Source: an uncultured Ruegeria sp. (GTDB lineage: Bacteria > Pseudomonadota > Alphaproteobacteria > Rhodobacterales > Rhodobacteraceae). Taken from it: a stretch of 64,000 nt of DNA. The translations under genes and the position numbers were made by a program. How positions within the stretch are numbered: the first letter of the stretch is position 1; the number at the start of each line of letters is the position of its first letter. Under the pieces are notes generated by a model. It was not told the DNA's origin. It did no database searches and was given only the letters and a program-made list of their open reading frames with translations. The stretch spans positions 124,001 through 188,000 of the forward strand of contig NZ_CANMQQ010000005.1 in NCBI RefSeq assembly GCF_947500045.1. The letters run 5' to 3'. Of the stretch, positions 44,774 through 53,854 are shown piece after piece.

Positions 44774-45991
44774 CTACTCGCGCGATCTTTTGAGCAGCCT
44801 GCCAATGGTGAATGACGTGCGGGGCGCATAGACATAATTCGTGCGCTCTTCGGGCGTTGGGCGCGAGCGCATACGGACAAGGCCAAAACCGATCAGGAAG
44901 ACGTGGCCCAGCGCGACGAAGGCAAATAGGGCGCCGGGGCCGAATTCCTGGATCAACGTGGATGAAATGTAGGGTGAGGCAATCGCCCCCAGCGCAAACC
45001 AGAACATCAACGCCGCCGACAATTCTACGCGCTGCTCGGTCGTGGCGAAGTCATGAGCGTGGGCCGAAGAAAGCGAGAAGATCGGAAAGGTGGTCAGGCC
45101 AAAGAACCCGGCGGCCAGCATGACGCCAATTGTACCGGCGCCGCTGGCCAGCATTGTCACACCGCAGCTTAGTACCGCCGCTGCGGACAACCAGATCAGA
45201 ACCCAGCGCCGGTCGTATTTATCCGCCAGCCAGCCCAAAGGGTACTGCGCCAACGCGCCGCCCAGAACGAATGAGGCCAGAAAAAACGCGATCTGATCTA
45301 CACCCAGCCCGACCTCTTGGCCATAAACCGGGCCAACCATCCGAAACGAGGCCGAGCTGAGCGCGGCCACGATTACGCCCGCCACCGCCAGTGGTGAGCT
45401 GCGCCAAGCCAGTTTCGGGCGCAGGCGCGGTGCGTCCGGTGTCACTGGCTGGCTGGCGCGTGTCAGCGCCAGTGGCAAGATTGATGCACAACACAGGATC
45501 GCAAGCAGGTTGTATGAAACGTACGATGCAGGCGGCAGAACGGCGATGATCAACTGCGCACAAAGCGATGCCCCTAAATCCGCGATACGGTAGGTGCCCA
45601 TCGCACGCCCACGTGTTTCATTGGTGACTTTGGCGTTCAGCCATGCTTCGACCACGGTGTAACATCCGGCAACGCAAGTGCCCGAGGCGATCCGCAGAGC
45701 GGCCCAGATATATGGGTTCTCGGTCAGTGTATGACCAAGCAAACCCATTGCGCCCAGCGCGGTACAAACCGCAAACGCGCGGGAATGTCCGACACTGCCC
45801 ATCAGGCGTGGGGCCCACCAGCAACCAATGAAGAACCCAAGGAAATGCGACGATCCCAGCAGGCCGATTTGCTCGGTTGAAAACTCGAGCGTCAGGCCGG
45901 AAATTGCGTCCAGCGGGCCGACGCCACCTGTTGAGAGCTGCAGCAGAATGACGGCAAAAAAAAGGGCGGCAAATGAAATGATCGTACGCAT
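44774..45991 (-). CDS. MFS transporter, YcaD-like
   Basis: A 405-residue permease with twelve predicted helices. The family loop is seen as CYTVVEAWLNAKVTNETRGRAMGTYRIAD after helix 4, and YPLGWLADKYDRRWVLIW is the second-half loop 8-9 motif. This resembles the YcaD/CsbX-like group of uncertain substrate. The upstream region (45992-46106) is T-rich, suggesting its own promoter. Substrate unknown. Confidence 0.82.
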   Translation of the reverse strand: MRTIISFAALFFAVILLQLSTGGVGPLDAISGLTLEFSTEQIGLLGSSHFLGFFIGCWWAPRLMGSVGHSRAFAVCTALGAMGLLGHTLTENPYIWAALRIASGTCVAGCYTVVEAWLNAKVTNETRGRAMGTYRIADLGASLCAQLIIAVLPPASYVSYNLLAILCCASILPLALTRASQPVTPDAPRLRPKLAWRSSPLAVAGVIVAALSSASFRMVGPVYGQEVGLGVDQIAFFLASFVLGGALAQYPLGWLADKYDRRWVLIWLSAAAVLSCGVTMLASGAGTIGVMLAAGFFGLTTFPIFSLSSAHAHDFATTEQRVELSAALMFWFALGAIASPYISSTLIQEFGPGALFAFVALGHVFLIGFGLVRMRSRPTPEERTNYVYAPRTSFTIGRLLKRSRE

Positions 45992-46106
45992 GATTTTTAG
46001 ATCGGCTTTGTTGTCTTATTTATCGCGCGCCTATTCGACGTCTGCAGGTCGTTTTTCTGCTTTTCAGCCATCGGCGCTGCCGTCAGATCGGACCCGGTTG
46101 GATATG

Positions 46107-47321
46107 TCATATCAGCACTTCATTTCCGCGCGGTCTTGAGCGTTTCATAAGCACCAGCAGGATTGCGATGTTTATGCCGTTCCAAAGGATGCCATTGATA
46201 AAGGCAAGTTGGTAATTTCCGGTCAGATCGTAGATCCAGCCCGACATCCAGCCCCCCAATGCCATGCCCAGAATGGTCATCATCATGACAAAGCCTACGC
46301 GCGCACCGGCCTCTTGCGGGGGCATGTATTCGCGCACAATCAGGGCGTAGCTTGGCACGATACCGCCCTGCGCAAGGCCAAACAGCATGCTGACAACGTA
46401 AAGGGAAACCATTCCGTCGTACGGCAGGAACAGGAACAAGGCGATACATTGCAGGACCGAGCCAATCAGCAGGGTGGAAAGCCCGCCCAATTGGTCCGCG
46501 ACCAGTCCCGATATTATGCGACTGGCCACGCCACCCATTAACATCAGTGACAGCATTTCCGCCCCGACGGCTGGGCCGTAGCCGAGGCCGACGCAGTAGG
46601 ATACGATATGGACCTGCGGCATCGCCATTGCCACGCAGCACCCGATGCCAGCCAGCCCAAGGATGTATTGCAGGGCACGGGGTGAAAAGCCGACGCTTTG
46701 TGCCTTGATCCGGGCGGCGGCTGCGGCGGTGCTGTGCGCCTCGACAGGGACTTGGCGGCGCAATAGCAGGGACAGGGGAATGACCACGATCAGGGTGATG
46801 ACGGCGAGGCTCAGGTAAACCTGTTGCCATCCTTCGCGCTGCAGAATGCCTGACAACAGCGTGGGCCAGATCGCGCCCGACAGGTAATTGCCACTGGCCA
46901 CCAGCGCCACTGCGATCCCGCGTCTGCGCATGAACCAATGCGAGATATCGGCGATCAGCGGGCCAAACCCGATCGACGTGCCCAAGCCCAACAACAGATG
47001 TGCAATTGAAAGAAGGGCAATGCTTGGGGCAAGGGTTGCCAGCAAATAGCTTAAGGCGCTTAGCAGGGCGGCTCCGATCAACGCCTTTGTCACACCCAGC
47101 CGATCTACCAGCTTGCCAAGCCACATGTTGCCAAAGGCAAAACCGATCATGGTGAGCGTATAGGGCAGCGATGTTGCAGCCCTGCCTGCGCCGAACTCGG
47201 TCTCGATGGCGGGCATTACGACAACCACAGCCCACATGCCTACATTGATCACAGTTGCAATGGCCAGAGTGATCAGCAGGCGAAGCCAGGAGTATCGGCT
47301 GTCATGGACCGGGTGTGTCAT
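46107..47321 (-). CDS. MFS transporter, oxalate:formate antiporter-like
   Basis: A 404-residue permease with twelve predicted helices. It carries the MFS loop motif GKLVDRLGVTKALIGAALL, the second-half ISGLVADQLGGLSTLLIGS, and DISHWFMRRRGIAVALVASG, as in the monocarboxylate/oxalate-formate antiporter branch. It starts 43 bp after the ImuA-like gene and could be co-transcribed with it. Substrate unknown; an organic acid is likely by family. Confidence 0.82.
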   Translation of the reverse strand: MTHPVHDSRYSWLRLLITLAIATVINVGMWAVVVVMPAIETEFGAGRAATSLPYTLTMIGFAFGNMWLGKLVDRLGVTKALIGAALLSALSYLLATLAPSIALLSIAHLLLGLGTSIGFGPLIADISHWFMRRRGIAVALVASGNYLSGAIWPTLLSGILQREGWQQVYLSLAVITLIVVIPLSLLLRRQVPVEAHSTAAAAARIKAQSVGFSPRALQYILGLAGIGCCVAMAMPQVHIVSYCVGLGYGPAVGAEMLSLMLMGGVASRIISGLVADQLGGLSTLLIGSVLQCIALFLFLPYDGMVSLYVVSMLFGLAQGGIVPSYALIVREYMPPQEAGARVGFVMMMTILGMALGGWMSGWIYDLTGNYQLAFINGILWNGINIAILLVLMKRSRPRGNEVLI

Positions 47322-47364
47322 GCCGGCACGCTAGGGTGCAAGTTCTGCTTTGACCAGTCACAAG

Positions 47365-47991
47365 TTACGCGGTTGTGGGTTCATTTTCGGTTTTGATCTG
47401 TTGCAATTGCAGGCCGGGATGGGGGCCGGTCCGTGTTACGTGCCAACTGGCCGGGGGCAGGGCGCGGGCGCGGCGGCGAGTCAACAGCCAACTGCAGGCC
47501 TCGTCCCGATAGGCCGGAGCCAGATGCCAGCGCGTTTCGATCCCTTGCGCGCCGCCATCGTCAGGCGTCAGCAACAACCCCAGCGGGGCTTGCCCCGATG
47601 TGCCGCCCTGTTCGGCGGCCAGATGCATCCGCCGGACCGGGGTCAGCCCCGGCGGGCCGGGCAGATCGCCAATGACAAGCGGGGCAGCACCGCTGCGCAA
47701 GGCTTCTTCCATGCACCACAACAGATCTTCGGGTTTATCAGGGTGGATCAGTAGAAACCGGGACGGGTCGGCGAAAGGCAGCATGCCTTCGGGATGCAGC
47801 TGCGCCACCACCCATGCCGGGGCGATCCACATCACCGGCCCCTGAGTTTGCTCTGCCACCCACAGGGCAAAGCTGCGCCGTGCAGGGCCGCAGGCCTCGT
47901 GCACACGGGCCAGTTGCAGTGTGATCTGAGGGTGCAGAGCTACGCCGGGTATGGTGCGCGCGGGCTTTCGGCCAAGAAGATAAGTGGACAT
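47365..47991 (-). CDS. ImuA-like SOS protein
   Basis: A 208-residue protein starting at ATG 47991; TTG 48000 is in frame. It matches the ImuA pattern: [51 protein letters not shown] and a final ETRWHLAPA. ImuA is a RecA-like protein without a conserved Walker A that normally acts with ImuB and DnaE2 in damage-induced mutagenesis. Neither partner is next to it. A perfect LexA box lies 18 bp upstream, supporting damage control. It is shorter than typical ImuA and may be a divergent, solitary form. Confidence 0.75.
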   Translation of the reverse strand: MSTYLLGRKPARTIPGVALHPQITLQLARVHEACGPARRSFALWVAEQTQGPVMWIAPAWVVAQLHPEGMLPFADPSRFLLIHPDKPEDLLWCMEEALRSGAAPLVIGDLPGPPGLTPVRRMHLAAEQGGTSGQAPLGLLLTPDDGGAQGIETRWHLAPAYRDEACSWLLTRRRARALPPASWHVTRTGPHPGLQLQQIKTENEPTTA

Positions 47992-48008
47992 GCTGGTCAA
48001 ACTAGCAT

Positions 48009-48023
48009 GTTCTTATTTTGTTC
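48009..48023. promoter_or_regulatory. LexA (SOS) box upstream of the ImuA-like gene
   Basis: GTTCTTATTTTGTTC is an exact match to the alphaproteobacterial LexA consensus GTTC-N7-GTTC. It lies in the 49-bp gap between the aspartic protease stop and the ImuA-like start, so it would control only the ImuA-like gene and anything read with it. Confidence 0.85.
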
Positions 48024-48040
48024 TCAATTGAGGAGTGCGG

Positions 48041-48622
48041 TCAGCGCGACAGAATCAGGCGCCCGTCGGAAAACTGAATGTTCGAGAAACGATGCAGATA
48101 CTCCATCCCCAGCAGGGATTGATCCAGATCGCCTTCATTGACCGAGGCCGGGATATTGCGATCGGTAATCGGACCCAGAGATAGGCTGTCCAGCCGAACC
48201 GGAGCCGTGCGCACGATGCCATTCGCGGTCGAGGCGCGGCCAAGATAACTCAACTGATCCGTATCAATCCCGATTCGTTCGGCATCATTCGGGCTGATGA
48301 CGATATTGCTGGCCCCGGTATCGACCAGAAAGGTGACCGCCGTGCCATTCACCAGCATCGGCAAATAGTAGTGCCCGTCGAACGCGCGCGGCACTTCGAT
48401 CTTTTGATCGGTCACGGTCAGTTGGGGGGCAGGGCTGACGGTCGAGCGGATATCATCCCACAAACCGACAACGGCGATAACACCGATAAATATGAAAACC
48501 CAGGCCGCAGCCTGCTGCATGGTTTTACCCAAGGACTGACGGTTCTGAGTGATGAACCACATCAACAGGGCTGCACCCAGCAGAACCAGATAGGTCAATC
48601 GCCCAAAATCTTCGCCATCCAT
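48041..48622 (-). CDS. Membrane-anchored retropepsin-like aspartic protease
   Basis: A 193-residue protein with two N-terminal membrane helices (about 10-24 and 38-56), then a clan AA protease domain with the catalytic FLVDTGASNIVIS (Asp in DTG) and a closing LGMEYLHRFSNIQFSDGRLIL. This matches the TIGR02281-type family. The single-domain form should work as a dimer in the periplasm. Natural substrates are not known. It lies 41 bp from marC on the same strand. Confidence 0.87.
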   Translation of the reverse strand: MDGEDFGRLTYLVLLGAALLMWFITQNRQSLGKTMQQAAAWVFIFIGVIAVVGLWDDIRSTVSPAPQLTVTDQKIEVPRAFDGHYYLPMLVNGTAVTFLVDTGASNIVISPNDAERIGIDTDQLSYLGRASTANGIVRTAPVRLDSLSLGPITDRNIPASVNEGDLDQSLLGMEYLHRFSNIQFSDGRLILSR

Positions 48623-48663
48623 TCCGTCACCTGAAATCAGTTACTGGCACTTTATATGGTGCC

Positions 48664-49284
48664 TCATGAGGCGAAACCAAAGGCTTTGAGGCCATCAAGG
48701 ATGAACTGAACCGACAGCGCAGCCAGAAGCATACCCAGCAGCCGGGTCAGCACGTTCAGCCCGGTTTTACCCAGAATGCGGGCGATCAGACCTCCGGCCA
48801 GAAAGAACACGAAGACAACCACCATAACGGCAAGCATGACGGCGCAGGCCGCTGCGATTCCCGGAATGCCGGGGTTCTGCCCAGCCAGCAGAATGATGGT
48901 CGCGATCGACCCGGGGCCTGCGATCAGCGGAATGGCCAAGGGGAAAACTGAAGGGTCCGGGCGCTCTTCCTCTTCTGCCCGGTCTTCGCGCCGTTTGTTG
49001 CGCCGCTCGAACAGCATGTCGAGCGCGGTCAGAAACAACAAAGCACCGCCAGCCACTTTGAATGCGGGCATCGAGATACCGACAAAGCCCAGAACGGCCT
49101 CACCAAACGCGGCGAAGGCGATCAGGATGAAAACTGCGGTCAGGCAGCTGCGAATGGCAATCTTGCGGCGTGTGGCGGCGTCCATATCTTGCGTCAACGC
49201 AACAAAGACTGGCGTGGTGCCGAACGGGTCGATCACTACGAACATTGTGGTAAACGCTGTTATGAAAAAGGCCATATCGATCAT
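48664..49284 (-). CDS. MarC-family inner-membrane protein
   Basis: A 206-residue protein with six predicted helices. Family marks are FVVIDPFGTTPVFVALTQ at the start, GGALLFLTALDML, and FPLAIPLIAGPGSIATIILL. A charged loop (ERRNKRREDRAEEEERPD) separates the two halves. Once linked to multidrug resistance, the family's role is unresolved. Its ATG overlaps the stop of the ACT-domain gene by 4 bp, so its synthesis is tied to that gene. Confidence 0.87.
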   Translation of the reverse strand: MIDMAFFITAFTTMFVVIDPFGTTPVFVALTQDMDAATRRKIAIRSCLTAVFILIAFAAFGEAVLGFVGISMPAFKVAGGALLFLTALDMLFERRNKRREDRAEEEERPDPSVFPLAIPLIAGPGSIATIILLAGQNPGIPGIAAACAVMLAVMVVVFVFFLAGGLIARILGKTGLNVLTRLLGMLLAALSVQFILDGLKAFGFAS

Positions 49285-49673
49285 TTTTTGACCTCTTGCT
49301 GAAGCTTGATCAGAATAGCCACAGCTTTTTCGGCCACATCACTTGGAACATACACATGATCATGGTGATACCCGGCCACCATGTTCGCCGGAATATTGTT
49401 TTGGGCGAGTACGGCAGAAACAGCGGCAGTAAGGCCGACACCTTCAAGCGACGAATGAACCTGTAAGGTGATACAGCGCATTCCTACAGCATCTGACGGG
49501 GCGGCCTCGATGGGAACGATCAGAGACAAGCCTTCGGCCTCAACATAGCTCGCCCGTGTGTTGTCGGGCCATTCTTTCTGTTCTGGCCAGATAACAAAAG
49601 CGAATACACCCGGCTGAAGCTCGGGGCACATGCCTGCAATCATTGCATTAGTTTCAGAGACGGGTTTCATCAT
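49281..49673 (-). CDS. ACT-domain protein
   Basis: A 130-residue protein with a small N-terminal part and an ACT-type fold in the C-terminal half (ITLQVHSSLEGVGLTAAVSA, IPANMVAGYHHDHVYVP). ACT domains bind amino acids, so it may be a small sensor or allosteric partner. It starts inside the stop of the ABC-F gene (ATGA) and ends overlapping marC. Ligand and partner unknown. Confidence 0.8.
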   Translation of the reverse strand: MMKPVSETNAMIAGMCPELQPGVFAFVIWPEQKEWPDNTRASYVEAEGLSLIVPIEAAPSDAVGMRCITLQVHSSLEGVGLTAAVSAVLAQNNIPANMVAGYHHDHVYVPSDVAEKAVAILIKLQQEVKK

Positions 49674-51520
49674 GAGGCCTCAGCATGTTCTAACCGTTCT
49701 GCGGCGGCGACCCACAGCGCCTCGGCCTTTTGCATGGCTTCGACCACCTCGGTGAATTTGCGGTTCCAAGTTGCCAGATCATTGACCCGGTCATCTTCGT
49801 ACAGGGCCGGGTCGGCCAGCTTGGTCGAGAGTTTTTCGTGCATTTCCGTCAGTTTTTCGATCCGCTCCTCGCATTTGCGCAAATCGATACGCAAGGTCAG
49901 AACGGTATCACGAGAGGGGCGCTTGGATTTGTTTGCCCGGGACTTTTCTTTCACCGGTTTGTCGCGGCCCAAAAGCAGGGCGCGATAGGATTCAAGATCG
50001 CCTTCAAACGATGCGACAGTACCGTCTGAGACCAGCCACAGGTGATCCGCAACCAGCGACAGCAGATGCATATCGTGACTGACCAGAACAACAGCGCCAG
50101 AGTAGGCGGTCAGCGCCTCAACCAAGGCCTCGCGGCTTTCGATATCCAGATGGTTGGTCGGTTCATCGAGGATCAGCATATGTGGCGCGTCGATGGTGGC
50201 GATCAACAAAGACAGACGCGCTTTTTGTCCGCCCGACAGACGCCCGACCAGAGTTACCGCCTGATCTGCATTCAGACCGAACCCGGCCAATCGTGATCGC
50301 CACTTGCCGGGCGCTTCATCGGGGCGTAGGCGGCGCAGGTGATCCAAAGGCGTTTCGTCCACATGCAACTCATCCACCTGATGCTGCGCGAAATAGCCGA
50401 TGCGCAGCTTCGTACTGCGGGTCATTTTACCAGCCATCAGAGGCAGGCGGTCGGACAGTAGCTTCGAAAGGGTCGATTTGCCCTGACCATTCTTGCCCAG
50501 TAAAGCGATGCGATCATCCTGATCAATGCGCAGATTCAGACGGCGCAGAACCTCGGTTTCACCATAACCGGTTACGCCACCCTCAAGCTGGATGATTGGG
50601 GGTGACAGTTCTTCGGGCTCAGGGAACGAAAAGGCACGCAAAGCGGCCTCTTGCGGGGTTGAGACCAGCTGAATACGTTCGATCATCTTCAGGCGGGACT
50701 GGGCCTGAACCGCCTTGGATGCCTTATAGCGGAACCGGTCCACGAAGCTTTGCAGATGCGCGATGCGGGCCTTGGCCTTGGTATTCTCGGACTCGGCTTG
50801 GGCTAAGCGTTCTGCGCGGCGTTCGGCGAACTTGTCGTAGGGCACCGCATAGTAGGTCAACTTGCGGTCTTCCAGATGCAGAATCGATCCCACGGCCCGG
50901 TTCAGCAGCCCCCGGTCGTGGCTGATGATGATGACTGTATGAGGGTACTTGGCCAGATAGCTTTCTAGCCACAATGCACCCTCAAGATCCAGGTAGTTGG
51001 TCGGTTCGTCTAGCAACAGCAGATCAGGCTGAGAAAACAGCACAGCTGCCAGCGCCACCCGCATCCGCCAGCCACCCGAGAAATCCGAGCAGGGTTTCAG
51101 CTGATCCTCATCATCAAACCCCAACCCTTTGAGGATCGATGCTGCGCGCGCCTCGGCCGACCATGCGTCTATATCAACCAACCGAGTTTGAATCTCTGCA
51201 ATGCGTGTGGGGTCCTGAGCAGTGTCGGCCTCAGCCATCAGTGCGCTGCGTTCTGTATCTGCTGCCAGAACGGTATTGATCAGCGAAACGTCGGATGAGG
51301 GCACTTCTTGTGCCACGCCACCGATCCGCGCGCGTTTGGGCAAGGAGATGTTGCCCGATTCCAACGACAGCTCACCCCGGATCAAGCGGAAGAGCGTCGT
51401 CTTGCCGGTGCCATTGCGCCCAACAAGGCCCACCTTGTGGCCATCGGGAATAGTCGCACTGGCCCCATCGAACAGGGGGCGGCCTTCGACGGCAAAATTT
51501 ATGTTCTCAATCCGTAGCAT
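49670..51520 (-). CDS. ABC-F family ATPase (YheS/Uup-like)
   Basis: A 616-residue soluble protein with two ABC domains and no membrane part. First domain: GRNGTGKTT Walker A, FSGGWRMR signature, LLLDEPTNYLD Walker B. Second domain: GKNGQGKST, LSGGQKARL, LILDEPTNHLD. The P-site linker (ARIAHLQSFVDRFRYKASKA) lies between, and a C-terminal coiled coil (about 530-610) closes it. Family members act on the ribosome. It is first in a coupled ABC-F/ACT/marC set. Confidence 0.92.
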   Translation of the reverse strand: MLRIENINFAVEGRPLFDGASATIPDGHKVGLVGRNGTGKTTLFRLIRGELSLESGNISLPKRARIGGVAQEVPSSDVSLINTVLAADTERSALMAEADTAQDPTRIAEIQTRLVDIDAWSAEARAASILKGLGFDDEDQLKPCSDFSGGWRMRVALAAVLFSQPDLLLLDEPTNYLDLEGALWLESYLAKYPHTVIIISHDRGLLNRAVGSILHLEDRKLTYYAVPYDKFAERRAERLAQAESENTKAKARIAHLQSFVDRFRYKASKAVQAQSRLKMIERIQLVSTPQEAALRAFSFPEPEELSPPIIQLEGGVTGYGETEVLRRLNLRIDQDDRIALLGKNGQGKSTLSKLLSDRLPLMAGKMTRSTKLRIGYFAQHQVDELHVDETPLDHLRRLRPDEAPGKWRSRLAGFGLNADQAVTLVGRLSGGQKARLSLLIATIDAPHMLILDEPTNHLDIESREALVEALTAYSGAVVLVSHDMHLLSLVADHLWLVSDGTVASFEGDLESYRALLLGRDKPVKEKSRANKSKRPSRDTVLTLRIDLRKCEERIEKLTEMHEKLSTKLADPALYEDDRVNDLATWNRKFTEVVEAMQKAEALWVAAAERLEHAEAS

Positions 51521-51625
51521 GTGGCGCTCTTATCAGAGCATCAGTGACGCCGCCAGAGGCCGCTATGTCCAAGCCACAAACAATGTGTTAGCGCTGTCCC
51601 GGTTCGTCTTCCAATCGGTTTTTCC

Positions 51626-52828
51626 ATGCGCGCGGCTCAAACACCTCCGTCCCTGATTACGCTGATTTTCACGACAGCGCTGTCTGTTCTGACGCTGAAC
51701 ATGTTTCTGCCATCGCTTGCACATATGAGCGAAGATTTCGGTGTGGATTACGGCTTGGTGAACGTGTCCGTGGCCGGTTATCTGGCAGTCTCTGCTGTAT
51801 TACAGTTGATCGTGGGGCCTTTGTCGGATCGATACGGGCGCAGGCCGGTATTGCTGATTGCGATAGCAATATTTGTTGCGGCATCGATTGGGTGCATATT
51901 TGCCGAATCGATTTGGGCCTTCTTGTCGTTTCGGATGGTTCAGACAGCGGTGGTGGCTGGGCCGGTTCTGGCCAGCGCCTCGATCCGCGACCGATACCCA
52001 CCAAATGAGGCCGCCAGCAAGCTGGGCTATGTGGCGATGGCAATGGCACTGGCACCGATGCTTGGGCCAATGTTGGGCGGAGCGTTGGACATGCTCTTTG
52101 GTTGGCGGGCCGGGTTCGTGTCGTATTCGATATTGGGGGCAGGGTTGTTCCTGTTGTTGTGGGTCGACATGGGGGAAACCAATATCAATCGATCCTCGAC
52201 ATTAGCCGCGCAACTGCGTGCGTATCCACATCTGCTTCGCGCGCGCAGGTTCTGGGGGTATGCGCTGTGCGCTGCGTTCTCAACCGGCGGCTTCTTTAGT
52301 TTCATAACCGGGGTGCCACTTGTCGCTTCTGCCTGGTTCGATCTGAGCCCCGCGATGTTGGGTTTGGGGATCGGCATTATCACCGGCGGATTTATGGTCG
52401 GCAATTTTGTGACCGGGCGTTTTGCCAAGCGCGCTCAGCTAACCACATTGATACTGTACGGGCGGGTCGTCGCGTCAGCCGGGCCGTTCTGCGGATTGCT
52501 GCTTTTCGTTGGAAACATGGGCTCGGTCTGGGTGTTTTTCGGATCAGCCATCTGTGTGGGTTTCGGAAATGGCCTGACCAACGCAAATGCCACCGCGGGT
52601 GCGATGTCGGTACGCCCAAAGCTTGCAGGCAGCGCGGCAGGCTTGTCGGGGGCGATGATCGTGGCACTGGGTGCGATTCTGACCATGTTGACCGGGACAT
52701 TTGTAAGCCCTGAAAACGGGCCTTATCTGGTGCTAAGCATGATGTGCGGCAGCAGCTTTGCCGGGTTGTTGGCCGTGCTCTACGTCCGCCGGTTGGACCG
52801 TATCGCCCCGTTGCCCGATGCGATCTGA
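51626..52828 (+). CDS. MFS transporter, Bcr/CflA drug-resistance type
   Basis: A 400-residue, twelve-helix proton-coupled exporter. Family marks are NMFLPSLAHMSEDFGVDY, QLIVGPLSDRYGRRPVLLI and MVQTAVVAGPVLASASIRDRY, with GPMLGGALDMLFGWRAGFVS after helix 5. It resembles Bcr and CflA, which expel bicyclomycin, chloramphenicol or cysteine-like compounds. It is divergent from the ABC-F gene, with a 105-bp gap. The substrate cannot be stated. Confidence 0.87.
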   Translation: MRAAQTPPSLITLIFTTALSVLTLNMFLPSLAHMSEDFGVDYGLVNVSVAGYLAVSAVLQLIVGPLSDRYGRRPVLLIAIAIFVAASIGCIFAESIWAFLSFRMVQTAVVAGPVLASASIRDRYPPNEAASKLGYVAMAMALAPMLGPMLGGALDMLFGWRAGFVSYSILGAGLFLLLWVDMGETNINRSSTLAAQLRAYPHLLRARRFWGYALCAAFSTGGFFSFITGVPLVASAWFDLSPAMLGLGIGIITGGFMVGNFVTGRFAKRAQLTTLILYGRVVASAGPFCGLLLFVGNMGSVWVFFGSAICVGFGNGLTNANATAGAMSVRPKLAGSAAGLSGAMIVALGAILTMLTGTFVSPENGPYLVLSMMCGSSFAGLLAVLYVRRLDRIAPLPDAI

Positions 52829-52893
52829 AGCATAAACGATCATAACGCTTTTCATACGCCCCGGACCATGTTAGGCGGCGCGCGATGGATTTC

Positions 52894-52910
52894 GGCGCAG
52901 GCCCTGCGCC
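52894..52910 (+). promoter_or_regulatory. Leader hairpin before ndk
   Basis: GGCGCAG-GCC-CTGCGCC forms a 7-bp stem in the untranslated leader, ending 22 bp before the ndk ATG and just before its AAGGAGAGG ribosome-binding site. It could affect mRNA stability or initiation, or terminate the upstream gene. Confidence 0.45.
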
Positions 52911-52932
52911 CTTAAGTCAAGGAGAGGCCAAT

Positions 52933-53355
52933 ATGGCACTGGAACGCACATTTTCGATCATCAAACCTGATGCAACCCGCCGCAACCTGACTGGCAAGAT
53001 CAATGCCAAGTTCGAAGAAGCAGGCCTGCGCATCGTTGCACAAAAGCGCATCCACATGACCAAAGCTCAGGCTGGCAAGTTCTATGACGTGCATGCCGAG
53101 CGTCCGTTTTATGACGAACTGTGCGAATTCATGTCGTCGGAGCCTGTCGTTGTTCAGGTTCTGGAAGGCGAAGGCGCCATTGCAAAGAACCGCGAAGTCA
53201 TGGGCGCAACCAACCCTGCAGACGCGGCCCCCGGCACCATCCGCGCCGAATTCGCTGAGTCGGTTGGCGAAAACTCGGTCCACGGTTCTGACGCACCGGA
53301 AACCGCCGCGGTCGAGATTGCTTACTTCTTCTCGGGTATCGAACTGGTCGGTTAA
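52933..53355 (+). CDS. ndk: Nucleoside diphosphate kinase
   Basis: A 140-residue enzyme balancing nucleoside triphosphates through a phosphohistidine. It begins [18 protein letters not shown], and the active-site histidine is in [20 protein letters not shown] 52933 has AAGGAGAGG at correct spacing; the in-frame start at 52885 would lie inside the leader hairpin region. Length is standard. A terminator follows. Confidence 0.96.
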   Translation: MALERTFSIIKPDATRRNLTGKINAKFEEAGLRIVAQKRIHMTKAQAGKFYDVHAERPFYDELCEFMSSEPVVVQVLEGEGAIAKNREVMGATNPADAAPGTIRAEFAESVGENSVHGSDAPETAAVEIAYFFSGIELVG

Positions 53356-53377
53356 TCCGTCTTCAGATCAAAGCTTT

Positions 53378-53410
53378 AGGCCGTTCCCGCGTTCGGGCGC
53401 GGCCTTTTTT
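53378..53410 (+). terminator. ndk terminator
   Basis: AGGCCG pairs with CGCGGCCT around an inner CCCG/CGGG stem, followed by TTTTTT, 23 bp after the ndk stop. It also faces the converging TfoX-type gene. Confidence 0.85.
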
Positions 53411-53414
53411 GTGC

Positions 53415-53762
53415 TTAGACGGGTTTGAGGTCTTTTGCCGTCACGCGTACGCCGACGGCATCAAGATCCGAGATCAATTGACTTTCGGGTGCCCGGCTGG
53501 TGCTGGCCTTGATGGCGTCGAACCGTTCACGCAACGCTTTCTTTTCCTCGCCCTTGCAGTCATTCCAAGGGCGCCCCTGCAAGCCCATGACCAGGACATA
53601 GTAGCCGATGAAATGCGGGCGCGTCCCGGCTTGTATCAAGCGAACATACGCCTCATCCGCGCCAAGGGTACGCAGCTCTTGCGCTGTCATGATGCCTGCG
53701 CGCGCGCAGGCCTGTTCGAATGCCGGGCCAAGATTGCGTATGGAGGAGATCGGATCAGACAT
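53415..53762 (-). CDS. TfoX C-terminal-domain protein
   Basis: A 115-residue protein matching only the C-terminal (helix-hairpin-helix-like) domain of TfoX/Sxy: ISSIRNLGPAFEQACARAGI, then TAQELRTLGADEAYVRLIQAG. The N-terminal competence domain is absent. Such stand-alone proteins are common and of unknown role. It converges on ndk and is divergent from the P450 gene. Confidence 0.82.
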   Translation of the reverse strand: MSDPISSIRNLGPAFEQACARAGIMTAQELRTLGADEAYVRLIQAGTRPHFIGYYVLVMGLQGRPWNDCKGEEKKALRERFDAIKASTSRAPESQLISDLDAVGVRVTAKDLKPV

Positions 53763-53854
53763 GCCCCGTCTTATCCCGACTGCCGGGGCGTGTCACCAGC
53801 GCAAGGTTGTTTGCTGCGGTCTATTCCGTTACCCAAGTTTCAGGGGAGCGACGA

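Noticed and set aside
46101-46113. Palindrome GATATG-T-CATATC at the end of an MFS gene
   Set aside because: It overlaps the stop codon of one gene and lies over 600 bp from any promoter it could control in the expected direction; probably chance.
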